Positions 36,144 to 44,234 of a stretch of DNA of 64,000 bases are shown piece after piece. A program made the translations under genes and the position numbers. The stretch spans positions 248,001 to 312,000 of the forward strand of contig NZ_JBHLJR010000006.1 in the NCBI RefSeq assembly GCF_043677095.1, written 5' to 3'. Source of the stretch: Natronococcus roseus (lineage in GTDB: Archaea; Halobacteriota; Halobacteria; Halobacteriales; Natrialbaceae). The notes beneath the pieces were generated by a model. It was given only the letters and a program-made list of their open reading frames with translations. It was not told the DNA's origin and ran no database searches. Each line of letters begins with the position of its first letter. Position 1 is the stretch's first letter.

Positions 36144-38236
36144 AGTTCGTCGGTGTCGACGGTGAGTCGGAGGTCGATCGCCTGTACGCCATCGGGGCCG
36201 GCCACGAGCGGGTTCACGTCGAGTTCGAGGATCGACGGGAACTCTGTCACGAGCTGGGAGAGCCGCTGGATCGTCTCGACGACGCCGTCGACGTCGGCCG
36301 GCTCGCGCCCGCGGGCGCCGCGCAACAGCGGCGCCGCCCGAATCTCGTCGACCATCTCCCGGGCCTGACCGTCGCCGATCGGGGCGACCCGGACCGAGGT
36401 GTCCTCCAGGATCTCGACGAAGATTCCCCCCAGGCCGAACAGCAGCAGGGGGCCGAACTGCGGGTCGCGGTTCATGCCGACGATCGTTTCGGTCGACTCC
36501 TCGAGATCGAGCAACTCCTGGACCTGCACCCCGAGAATCGTCGCGTCGGGCTGGTAGTTGCGCGCCCGCGCGACGACGTCCTCGTAGGCGTCGTAGACGT
36601 CCTCGTCGCTGACTCCGACCTTGACGCCGCCGATGTCGCTCTTGTGGGAGATGTCGGGGCTGACGATCTTCATCACGACGTCGCCCTCGATCGATTCGGC
36701 GACGTCCCGGGCCCGGTCGGGGTCGTCGACGATCTCCCCCTCCGGCGTCGGGATGCCGTAGGCTTCGAGTAGATCCATCGACTCGACGCCGAGGCGGTTG
36801 TCGTCGCGGTCGCGGGCCCGCTCCAGGATCTCTCGGGCCCGGTCGCGGTCGACGTCGAACTCGGTCGGCTCGTCGATCACCCGGTCACTGATGTCCCGGT
36901 GGCGCGCGAGCGCGTCGAGTCCCGCAACCGCGCGGGAGGGATCGAAGTAGTTCGGGATGCCGAACTCCCGGAGCACCTCCTCGGCGGCCCGTGCGCGGTC
37001 ACCGCCCATCAGGCAGGTGACGACCGGCGTGCCGTACTCCTCGCGTTTCTCGATGACGACCTCGGCGAGCTTGTCGTACTGCAATACGGCGGTCGGCGCG
37101 CTGACGACGACCGCACTCCCGACGTTCGGATCCTCGAGCGCGATGTCCAGCGCCTCGCGGAAGCGCTCGATGTCGGCGTCGCCGATGGCGTCGATCGGGT
37201 TGTAGACGTTGGCCTCGTCGGGCATCGCCTCGGCGAGCGCGCCGATCGTCTCGTCGGTGAAGTCGGCCATCCGGAGCGAGGAGTCCCCGACAGCGTCGGT
37301 CGTGAGCACGCCGGGGCCGCCGGCGTTGGTGACGACGGCGACGCCGTCAGTTTCGGGTACGGGCAGCCCCGACAGCGCCCGGGCGTAGTCGAACAGCTGC
37401 TGGACCGACGTCGCCCGCACGACGCCCGCCTGCTCGAGGCCGGCCTCGTAGGCGCGCTCGCTGCCGGCGATCGCCCCCGTATGCGAGGAGGCGGCCTGCG
37501 CGCCGGCGTCAGTGCGGCCGGACTTGACGAGCACGATCGGGGTGTCGTCGGTCACCTCGCGGGCCGCCCGGACGAACTCCTGTCCGTCGTCGATGTCCTC
37601 GAGATAGCCGATGATGACGTCCGTGTCAGGGTCCTTGCCCCACTCGCGGACGAAGTCGGTCTCGTCGAGCACAGTCTTGTTGCCGAGCGAGACGACGTCC
37701 TGGAAGCCGATCCCCTGCTCGTTGGCCCAGTCGAGCACGGCCGTGATGAACGCCCCCGACTGGCTCATAAAGGAGATCGAGCCCTCGAGGGCGTTCTCGG
37801 GGCCGAAGGTCGCGTTCATCCCGTTCGGGGTCGACATCACGCCGAGGCTGTTCGGACCGACGACGTTGAGATCGTGCTTCGCGGCGAGTTCGCGGAGGCG
37901 CCGTTCGCGCTCGGCGCCCTCGCCCCCGGTCTCCGAGAAGCCGGCGGTGATGACGACGACGTCGTCGGTGCCCGCCTCGGCGACGTCCTCGATGGCGTCG
38001 ATCACGACCGTCGGCGGAACGACGACCACCGCCAAGTCGATCGGCGGCGCGGCCTGTACGTCGCGGTAACACTCGAGCCCGAGGACCTCGTCGCGGTTGG
38101 GGTTGATCGGGATCACCTCGCCTGCGAACTCGTCTCGCAGGTTCTCGAGGATCGCCCGACCGACGGCGCCCTCGCGATCGGTGGCGCCGACCACGGCGAC
38201 GGTCTCGGGTGCAAAGAGGTCGGATAACCGTCCCAT
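36140..38236 (-). CDS. ADP-forming acetate-CoA ligase (alpha and beta domains fused)
   Basis: 698 residues. Converts acetyl-CoA, ADP and Pi to acetate and ATP (reversible), typical of archaea. Order: CoA-binding domain (VAVVGATDREGAVGRAIL), ligase domain with the phosphohistidine motif SSHTGAIAGSERAYEAG, then an ATP-grasp domain (KIVSPDISHKSDIGGVKVGV) ending EFPSILELDVNPLVAG. Haloarchaea use the fused single-chain form. It shares a 4-base overlap with the DRTGG gene, pointing to an operon linking both to acetyl-CoA control. Confidence 0.92.
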   Translation of the reverse strand: MGRLSDLFAPETVAVVGATDREGAVGRAILENLRDEFAGEVIPINPNRDEVLGLECYRDVQAAPPIDLAVVVVPPTVVIDAIEDVAEAGTDDVVVITAGFSETGGEGAERERRLRELAAKHDLNVVGPNSLGVMSTPNGMNATFGPENALEGSISFMSQSGAFITAVLDWANEQGIGFQDVVSLGNKTVLDETDFVREWGKDPDTDVIIGYLEDIDDGQEFVRAAREVTDDTPIVLVKSGRTDAGAQAASSHTGAIAGSERAYEAGLEQAGVVRATSVQQLFDYARALSGLPVPETDGVAVVTNAGGPGVLTTDAVGDSSLRMADFTDETIGALAEAMPDEANVYNPIDAIGDADIERFREALDIALEDPNVGSAVVVSAPTAVLQYDKLAEVVIEKREEYGTPVVTCLMGGDRARAAEEVLREFGIPNYFDPSRAVAGLDALARHRDISDRVIDEPTEFDVDRDRAREILERARDRDDNRLGVESMDLLEAYGIPTPEGEIVDDPDRARDVAESIEGDVVMKIVSPDISHKSDIGGVKVGVSDEDVYDAYEDVVARARNYQPDATILGVQVQELLDLEESTETIVGMNRDPQFGPLLLFGLGGIFVEILEDTSVRVAPIGDGQAREMVDEIRAAPLLRGARGREPADVDGVVETIQRLSQLVTEFPSILELDVNPLVAGPDGVQAIDLRLTVDTDEL

Positions 38237-38296
38237 CGCTCGAGTGTTCGCCGGGCAGCGGGTTAAACGTGTAGCGTGCTCCCGCAGTCCGGGAAC

Positions 38297-39313
38297 CTAA
38301 TGCATCGAGATCGCGCTGCCGGCCCGGCTCGAAGCGAGGATCGCCAGCCCGTAGATCGCGATCGCGACGACGACGATCGAGCCGCCGGGGGGCAGCCCCT
38401 GCGAGATCGCGAAGCCAAAGCCGCCGAGCACCGACAGCTGGCCGAACAGGATCGACAGCGAGAGCGTCTCGCGAAAGCCGTGAGCGACCTGGGAGGCGGC
38501 CGCGACCGGGATGACGAGCATCGCGGCGACGAGGATCACCCCCATGATCTGCATGGCGCCGACGACGACGACGGCGGTCATGACGATAAGCAGCGTGTTG
38601 TACCAGGTGACGTTGAGTCGAGCGACGCGGGCGGCCTGCTCGTCGAACGTAATGAAGAGCAGCTGCTTGTAGGTGAGCGCGACGACGCCGACGACGGCGA
38701 TCGTGAGGATCGCGACCAGCCGCGCGCCCTCGGCGGGGATGACGGCCGCGCTCCCGAACAGGTAATCCTCGATGCTCACCCCCGAGAAGCCGCCGCGGCC
38801 GTAGCTGATGATCAGCGTCCCGACGGCGAAGCTGCCGGTGAGCATGATCGCGATCGGCACGTCGCCGTAGGTGTTCGTCCGTTCGGACAGAAACTGGACG
38901 AGCAGGGCGCCGATCACGGCGACGACGAGCGCTGAGGCGAGCAGGGAGCCGTCCCAGTCGGTCGTCGCGCTAAAGAGCAGTCCGATGGCGACCCCCGCGA
39001 ACGCGGTGTGGGCGAGCGTCTCCCCGATCAGGGCCATCTCTCGGTGGACGAGGTAGGTGCCGACCAGCGGGGCGGCGATCCCGACGAGCACGCCCGTCGC
39101 GATCGACCGCAGCATAAACGAGTAGCCGAAGACGCTCGTCCCGAGGTAGTAGTCGAGCCACATCCCGGCGACCGTGTACTGGTCGTACAGCGTCCCCGCG
39201 TAGGGGTATTCCTGGAGCCACTCGAGGGCCAGAAACACCATCATTACGACCGCGAACGCCCCCGTGAGGGCGATTCCGACCCGCTCGAGGTGGCGTCTGG
39301 TTGTCCGCTCCAT
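38297..39313 (-). CDS. Metal ABC transporter permease (ZnuB-like)
   Basis: 338 residues with about nine hydrophobic segments. It belongs to the ABC-3 permease family for Zn/Mn/Fe: PLVGTYLVHREMALIGETLAHTAFAGVAIG is the family signature (key REMALIGETLAHTAFAG), and AMLVIPVAAASQVAHGF follows. Its start overlaps the ATPase stop by one base (TGATG), so the two are translationally coupled. It is part of the zinc locus 38297-43103. Confidence 0.9.
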   Translation of the reverse strand: MERTTRRHLERVGIALTGAFAVVMMVFLALEWLQEYPYAGTLYDQYTVAGMWLDYYLGTSVFGYSFMLRSIATGVLVGIAAPLVGTYLVHREMALIGETLAHTAFAGVAIGLLFSATTDWDGSLLASALVVAVIGALLVQFLSERTNTYGDVPIAIMLTGSFAVGTLIISYGRGGFSGVSIEDYLFGSAAVIPAEGARLVAILTIAVVGVVALTYKQLLFITFDEQAARVARLNVTWYNTLLIVMTAVVVVGAMQIMGVILVAAMLVIPVAAASQVAHGFRETLSLSILFGQLSVLGGFGFAISQGLPPGGSIVVVAIAIYGLAILASSRAGSAISMH

Positions 39314-40053
39314 CAGTGGTGGTGGTGGACGACCTGTCCGGTCGATCCGTACGCCTGCTCCAAGGCGTCGCTTTCGACGAACGATTCCGTATCCCCGTGG
39401 TGGAACAGCTCCGTGTTGATGCAGGCGACCCGATCCGCGCGATCGGTGACGACACCGATGTCGTGTTCGATCAGGACGATCGTGATTCCGGCGTCGTTGA
39501 GCGAGTCCAGCAGCTTGTAGAACGCGTCACGGGACTCGGCGTCGACCCCGACGGTGGGTTCGTCCAGTGCCAGGAGGTCGGCCTCGGAGGCCAGCGCCCG
39601 CGCGATGTAGGCGCGCTGGCGTTGGCCGCCCGAGAGCTCGTTGATCCGTCGGTCCGAGAGATCGGTGATGCCGACCGTCTCGAGGGCGTCGTCGACGATT
39701 TCGCGGTCGTCGTCGGTTAGCCGCGAGTGGCCGGCGTGGGCGAACCGCCCCATTGTCACCGCCTCGCGGACGGTGACGGGCATCGTTCCGCCCCGGCTGG
39801 TGGCCTTCTGGGAGACGTAGCCGATGCGTCCGCCCTGGTCGAACTCGTCGACGGGCTGGCCGAAGAGCTCGATCCGTCCGCTGTCGGGGCTGTGCAGGCC
39901 GAGCATTAGGTGCAATAGGGTGGTCTTCCCCGAGCCGTTCGGGCCGACCAGTCCGAGGAAGTCGCCCGCCTCGATCGTCAGCGAGACGTCTCTGATGGCG
40001 ACGGTCTCGCCGTAGGAAAACGTCACGTGCTCCATGTCGACGATCGAACTCAC
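39313..40053 (-). CDS. Metal ABC transporter ATP-binding protein (ZnuC-like)
   Basis: 246 residues from a GTG start (VSSIVDMEHVTFSYG). Walker A GPNGSGKTTLLHLM, Q-loop GYVSQKA, signature LSGGQRQRAYIARAL, Walker B LLALDEPTVGVD, and H-loop LIEHD. The end TGQVVHHHH has four His, suited to metal sensing or binding. An in-frame ATG at 40035 would remove six residues. It is downstream of the ZnuA-like gene by 56 bases. Confidence 0.9.
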   Translation of the reverse strand: MSSIVDMEHVTFSYGETVAIRDVSLTIEAGDFLGLVGPNGSGKTTLLHLMLGLHSPDSGRIELFGQPVDEFDQGGRIGYVSQKATSRGGTMPVTVREAVTMGRFAHAGHSRLTDDDREIVDDALETVGITDLSDRRINELSGGQRQRAYIARALASEADLLALDEPTVGVDAESRDAFYKLLDSLNDAGITIVLIEHDIGVVTDRADRVACINTELFHHGDTESFVESDALEQAYGSTGQVVHHHH

Positions 40054-40109
40054 GGAACTCTCACTCGCGTATCGAACGCGGATATGCTTATGTCTTCCAT
40101 TTCGGCGTT

Positions 40110-41489
40110 CTACTCGGCGCCGAGTGCTTTCGCGAGCGACGGTACGGTGATTTCCTCTAGCTGCTCGATCCAGCCGTACCCCTGTTCGTTCCACTCCTCG
40201 GTCGTTCCCTCCGCGGGCGTGATCGGTTCGGCGTCCGTCGCGTCGGTCTCGTCGAGCAGCACCTCGACCATCTGCGGAACGTCGCCGTCGGTGCTCTCAA
40301 AGGGATCGTAGAGGACCGTATCGATGTCCTCGTCCTCGATCGCCTCGATCAGCTCGGAGACGTCCTCGCTCGATTCGACGGCGTCGGGCGAGACGCCGAC
40401 GGGGGTTTGGATCTCGAAGTCGTAACGCTCCTCGAGATAGCCGAACGAGTCGTGGCCCGCCAGAACCGCGACGTCCCGGCTCGCGTTCTCGGCGACCTCC
40501 TCGAGCTCCCGGTGGACGTCGTCCATCCGATCGGTGTAGTCGGCGGCGTTCTCCTCGTAGGTGTCGGCGTTGTCCGGATCGATCTCGCCCAGCTCGGCGG
40601 CGATCGTCTCGACCATCTCCTGGGCGAGGACGGGGTCGACCCAGACGTGGGGGTCGGCGAACTCCGTCGCTTCCTCGTCGTCGTCCTCGGCGACCGCGAC
40701 CGAGAGGTTGTCCGCGCTCGTGTCCCAGACGACTTCGTCGTCGGCGACGAGTTCGAAGACGACCATCGTTCGACCCTCCTCGAGGCCGTGGAATTCGACG
40801 CGATCGCCCTGCGATTCGATCTCGATCGCGTCGGCATCGGCGCCGTCGGGAACCGTGGCCTCGAGCGCGAACGGTTTGTCCTCACCCAGCGGGAGGACGC
40901 GTCCCTCCGCGTCCTCGAAGACGGTCTCGATCGCGATCCGTCCGTCGAGCGGGACGTCGGGAACGCCACCGTGCCAGTGGTTGTCGTGCCAGTAGGCGAC
41001 CTCTTCGCCGGTGCGCCCGTCGTAGAGTTCGAACTCCGCGACCTCGACGGCGTCCGGATCGTCGTCGTACTCCTCGACGGGGTCTCGATCGTCGTCGGTC
41101 TCGCGGTCCATCGGGATCAGCTGGCTCTCGACGGCCTCGAGGGCGTCGATCAGTGCGACGTCCTCGGACTCGAGGTCGGCCGCGGTGTCCTGGGCCCAGG
41201 CGAACTCGGGCGTATCGAGGTAGACGAAAAACGCCGACTCCGCGATCTCGCGCTGGAGGTCGACCGGCGGCTCCCAGCCGTGGCCCATCTCTCCGGTTTC
41301 GATCGGGTTCTCGATCGGCAGCTCGTCGCCGACGACGTGTTCCGTCCAGTCGGCGAGTGCAAAGAAGGCGGCGTACCCCTCGTCCGCGTCTCCGCCCTCG
41401 CCGTCGGGCTCGCTCAGACAGCCCGCGAGAACGCCGAGGGAGAGCGCACCGGCGCTCGAGCGCAACACTGCGCGGCGTGACCGTGTCAT
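40110..41489 (-). CDS. ZnuA-like zinc-binding lipoprotein with an inserted His-containing domain
   Basis: 459 residues; ordinary ZnuA is near 300. Tat lipobox signal (RSRRAVLRSSAGALS, C24). Metal ligands: H70 (GEMGHGWEPP), H281 (DPHVWVDP), H346 (LAGHDSFGYLEERY) and an acidic residue near D396 (YDPFES). Between H70 and H281, where many ZnuAs have a His-rich loop, lies a roughly 120-residue domain (147-266) with HDNHWHGG. That domain is closely similar to the two lipoproteins encoded next door. TATA-like GGATAAAAGTG is about 27 bases from the start. Confidence 0.9.
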   Translation of the reverse strand: MTRSRRAVLRSSAGALSLGVLAGCLSEPDGEGGDADEGYAAFFALADWTEHVVGDELPIENPIETGEMGHGWEPPVDLQREIAESAFFVYLDTPEFAWAQDTAADLESEDVALIDALEAVESQLIPMDRETDDDRDPVEEYDDDPDAVEVAEFELYDGRTGEEVAYWHDNHWHGGVPDVPLDGRIAIETVFEDAEGRVLPLGEDKPFALEATVPDGADADAIEIESQGDRVEFHGLEEGRTMVVFELVADDEVVWDTSADNLSVAVAEDDDEEATEFADPHVWVDPVLAQEMVETIAAELGEIDPDNADTYEENAADYTDRMDDVHRELEEVAENASRDVAVLAGHDSFGYLEERYDFEIQTPVGVSPDAVESSEDVSELIEAIEDEDIDTVLYDPFESTDGDVPQMVEVLLDETDATDAEPITPAEGTTEEWNEQGYGWIEQLEEITVPSLAKALGAE

Positions 41490-41519
41490 ACAGGGAGATA
41501 CGAGCGGGTGGATAAAAGT

Positions 41520-41549
41520 GTTATTATGTGGTCGTAGTTAGTTAATAAC
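41520..41549. promoter_or_regulatory. Inverted repeat upstream of the ZnuA-like gene
   Basis: GTTATTA (41520-41526) and TAATAAC (41543-41549) are perfect 7-base arms with 16 bases between, lying just upstream of the TATA element. It is a candidate operator for metal control of the uptake operon. Confidence 0.45.
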
Positions 41550-41682
41550 CCGTTGCAGCGATCGGCTGTGTGATAACAACGAACGAGGGTCTCGAGCGCG
41601 GCGGACAAGAGGGGGACCGTCGGCGGGCGGAACGGGGAGACACGAAAGTCGGTTACGGGTACGGGAGGGCGGAGCCGAGTCG

Positions 41683-42354
41683 CTAGTGGTCGTCGTCGTG
41701 ATGATCGTCGTCGTGGTGGTCGTCGTCGGCGTGGTCGTCGTCGGCGTGGTCGTCGTGGTCGTGGTCGGGATCGTCGTCGTGGTGGTCGTCGTCGGCGTGG
41801 TTCTCGTCGGCATCGAACTCCTCGACGACCTCGACCTCGAGCTCCGGCGAATCCCAGTCGGAGTGGTCGTCGTGCCAGATCTGGAAGACGAGCTCGGTGA
41901 TCCCCTCCTCCTCGCCGGTTAGCTCGACGTGGTCACCGTGGGACTCGATCTCGACGTTCTCCTCGGCGCCCTCGACGATCTCGGCCTCGAGCTGGTACTC
42001 CTCGTCCTCGCCGAAGGCGATCTCTTCGCCGTCGGCGTCCTCGACGTGGGCCTCGACGGCGACGGCGTCCTCGAGCGGGACGTACAGCGGGCCGTGATCC
42101 CAGTGGTCGTCGTGGACGTACGCGAGCTGCTCGCCGGACTCGTGGTCGAGCAGCTCGAACTCCTCGACCTCCATGTGGTGATCGTCGTCATCATGATCGT
42201 CGTCGTGATCGTCCTGATCGTCGTCGCCGTCATCAGCGCCTGCTCCGTCGTCCTCGTCGTCGTCGCCGACACAGCCGGCGAGACCGAGTACCGCGAGGGA
42301 ACCGGACGCAGCGAGCAGCTTTCGACGGGTCGGGCTGGTGCGATCGATCGTCAT
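41683..42354 (-). CDS. His/Asp-rich Tat lipoprotein of the zinc locus
   Basis: 223 residues. Tat signal RRKLLAASGSLAVLGLAGC (C28), a D/H-rich linker (41-60), a domain (62-180) similar to the insert of the ZnuA-like protein (FELLDHESGEQLAYVHDDHWDHG ... key FELLDHESGEQLAYVHDDHW), then a tail (181-223) made almost wholly of His and Asp. Three His pairs in the domain: HDDHWDH (81), SHGDH (139-142), WHDDH (161-164). I infer a surface zinc buffer or metallochaperone that hands metal to the ABC system. Confidence 0.85.
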   Translation of the reverse strand: MTIDRTSPTRRKLLAASGSLAVLGLAGCVGDDDEDDGAGADDGDDDQDDHDDDHDDDDHHMEVEEFELLDHESGEQLAYVHDDHWDHGPLYVPLEDAVAVEAHVEDADGEEIAFGEDEEYQLEAEIVEGAEENVEIESHGDHVELTGEEEGITELVFQIWHDDHSDWDSPELEVEVVEEFDADENHADDDHHDDDPDHDHDDHADDDHADDDHHDDDHHDDDH

Positions 42355-42608
42355 TGTTAGATACCACTCGTAAAGTGAGAGTAGTTGATAATGAACCTGA
42401 CGATATTATTAATCGCTGCGGCGACGACCGAATGATACTGGTAGCGCGTAGCAAATGACTTGACATCCTCCCCGCCCTGAAGCGCGGGGATTTCTCCTCG
42501 CAGTTCCGTAGCGCGCGGAGTGCGCTCGTACACGGATACCGACCGGGACGACGACGGAGCGCTCCCCGGTCCGTCTCGAGAGGGAGACGGCGCCGACGAG
42601 TCGAACCG
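42355..42608. other. Gap between the two zinc-locus lipoproteins
   Basis: 254 bases, A/T-rich near the His-rich gene's start (TATTATTAAT, its promoter region). It carries an IS200/IS605-like end (42461-42492) and otherwise nothing recognised. Confidence 0.45.
42461..42492 (-). mobile_element. Solo IS200/IS605-type end (remnant)
   Basis: TGACATCCTCCCCGCCCTGA is the complement of the familiar right end of IS605-group (TnpB/OrfB) elements, with hairpin CCCCGC-CCTGAAGC-GCGGGG (42470-42489). No TnpB gene is nearby, so it is a leftover or a short non-autonomous copy. Confidence 0.55.
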
Positions 42609-43103
42609 CTAGTCGCCGGTGTGGTCCACGGGTCCATCGAAATCGTCGACGACCTCGACCTCGAGCGGAGGGGAGTCCCACCCGAACCGATCGCCGTCCC
42701 AGAGCTCGACGGCGATCTCGGTGGTCCCCGCCGACCGACCGACCAGACCGACCTGGTCGCCGCCGGGTTCGATCGCGACGGTCTCGTCACCCTCCTCGAC
42801 GGCGACGGCACCGACGTGGTAGCTCCCGTCCTCGCCGAGTGGCAGCTCGCCCTCGGCGTCCTCGACCTGAGCGCCGACCAAGAGTCGTCCCTCGAGCGGA
42901 ACGTGGAGCGGCCCGACCTCCCACCCGTCCCCGTCGACCGTTGTGAGCGACTCCCCCGTTTCGGGATCCGTGAGGGCGAACGCCTCGACGGTCACGTACT
43001 CTTCGGACTCCTCGTCGTCGTCGCCGAAACAGCCGGCGAGGCCGAGCGTCGCGAGGGAGCCGGACGTCGCGAGCACCGCTCGCCGGGTCCGTTCAGTCGC
43101 CAT
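42609..43103 (-). CDS. Second zinc-locus lipoprotein, His-poor paralogue
   Basis: 164 residues. Tat lipobox RRAVLATSGSLATLGLAGC (C25), then the same domain (about 38-153): FALTDPETGESLTTVDGDGW, PLHVPLEGRLLVGAQVEDAEG, and FGWDSPPLEVEVVDDF. All three His positions seen in its neighbour are replaced (DGDGWEV, EPGGDQV, WDGDRFG). It probably keeps the fold but not the same metal site. The gene sits behind its own inverted-repeat promoter region (43155-43176). Confidence 0.82.
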   Translation of the reverse strand: MATERTRRAVLATSGSLATLGLAGCFGDDDEESEEYVTVEAFALTDPETGESLTTVDGDGWEVGPLHVPLEGRLLVGAQVEDAEGELPLGEDGSYHVGAVAVEEGDETVAIEPGGDQVGLVGRSAGTTEIAVELWDGDRFGWDSPPLEVEVVDDFDGPVDHTGD

Positions 43104-43154
43104 CGCTCGAGGCGTCCCGAAGCGGGCGATCGAGAGGACGATCAGCGAACGACG

Positions 43155-43176
43155 AATCTAGATACATTACTAGATT
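43155..43176. promoter_or_regulatory. Inverted repeat upstream of the second lipoprotein gene
   Basis: AATCTAG-ATACATTA-CTAGATT is a perfect 7-8-7 palindrome, 52-73 bases before the ATG at 43103. It is a candidate operator. Confidence 0.45.
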
Positions 43177-43249
43177 TCTGAACTACACAGAATAAAATGC
43201 TTTTGGGCGCGGTAGGTTCGAAAGCCGCCGGAGTCGACCGATCGACGGC

Positions 43250-43726
43250 TCAGTCGGCGACGGCGGCCGGCTCGGCGTCGGCGTACCGGCGCAGTCGGTC
43301 GGGATCGATCGGGAAGACCGCCGTCGGCGTCCCCGCTGCCGCCCAGACGGTGTCGAACTCGAGCAGCGTTTCGTCGATCACGACGGGAACCTCCCGGTCG
43401 TGACAAAAGGGCGGAACGCCGCCGATCGACCAGCCGAGGGTTTCCCTGATCCGATCGGGGTCGGCCATCTCGACGTCCTCGGCCGACGCGTCGAAGGCGG
43501 CGCCGAGGGCCGACTCGGCGACACGGTTCGCGCCGCTGGTGACGCAGACGACCAGCGAGCCGTCGACGTCGAAAGCCAGCGAGCTGGCGATCTGGCCGAC
43601 GTCACAGCCGACGGCGTCGGCCGCGTCCTCCGCAGTCTTCGTCCCTTCCGGAAACTCCTCGACATCGGGCTCGAACTCGTAGGCCTCGCGAGCCCGTTCG
43701 GCGAACGTCGCTGCGCGCGGATGCAT
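43250..43726 (-). CDS. YbaK/ProX-type aminoacyl-tRNA deacylase
   Basis: 158 residues. It has the YbaK/EbsC fold: TKTAEDAADAVGCDVGQIASSLAF is the substrate strand (key KTAEDAADAVGCDVGQIASS), then GWSIGGVPPFCHDREVPVVID and GTPTAVFPID. Such enzymes clear Cys- or other mischarged tRNA-Pro. The start MHPRAATFAERAREAYEFEP is typical. Confidence 0.88.
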   Translation of the reverse strand: MHPRAATFAERAREAYEFEPDVEEFPEGTKTAEDAADAVGCDVGQIASSLAFDVDGSLVVCVTSGANRVAESALGAAFDASAEDVEMADPDRIRETLGWSIGGVPPFCHDREVPVVIDETLLEFDTVWAAAGTPTAVFPIDPDRLRRYADAEPAAVAD

Positions 43727-43775
43727 GCGCTACACCACCGAGACGCACGCCAAAAAGTCGTCGGACGGAAACCTG

Positions 43776-44201
43776 CTACTCGAGCGAGACGTCGAGGCGG
43801 ACGCCGTCGAGCCGTCGGTAGGCGGGACCCGGGTCGCGGACGACCTCGAACGCGTCGAACCGGATCACGAGGCGTCCGGGATCGATCGTCGCCCGGAGGA
43901 TCGGTCCCCGACTGGTGACGGTGACATAGGGCGGGGCGGGAACCGGGCTCGCTCCGAGTTCGCAGCCGGCCGCGTCGACGGCGTCGACCAGCAGGGCCGA
44001 CAGCTGCTCGAGCAGCCCGGCTGACTCGAGGGCGGCTCGCAGCGGAACGACGACCCGCTCGGCGTTTGTCGTCCGGGAGGTATCCCAGGGTTCGGCGACC
44101 AGATCCGCACAGTCGTCGACGCCTTCGACGACGGCTCCCCACTCGCGCTGGATCCGGCGTCGGGTCGCCCGGACGGGGTGAGACACGACCGTCACTGCCA
44201 C
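43776..44201 (-). CDS. Conserved haloarchaeal protein, unknown function
   Basis: 141 residues: a basic N-terminus (SHPVRATRRRIQREWGAVVEGVDD), a helical middle with many Ala/Leu, and a beta-rich C-terminus (PYVTVTSRGPILRATIDPGRLVIRFDAFEV; key APPYVTVTSRGPILRATI). No Cys/His metal motif or membrane span. Codon use fits the neighbours. I do not recognise the family. Confidence 0.6.
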   Translation of the reverse strand: MAVTVVSHPVRATRRRIQREWGAVVEGVDDCADLVAEPWDTSRTTNAERVVVPLRAALESAGLLEQLSALLVDAVDAAGCELGASPVPAPPYVTVTSRGPILRATIDPGRLVIRFDAFEVVRDPGPAYRRLDGVRLDVSLE

Positions 44202-44234
44202 GGGCTCCCACTAAGCTCTCACGACTTTCGCGTG

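Noticed and set aside
41686..41922. A Val-rich plus-strand frame (MVVVVMIVVVVV)
   Set aside because: It is the complement of the His/Asp-rich tail of the zinc lipoprotein.
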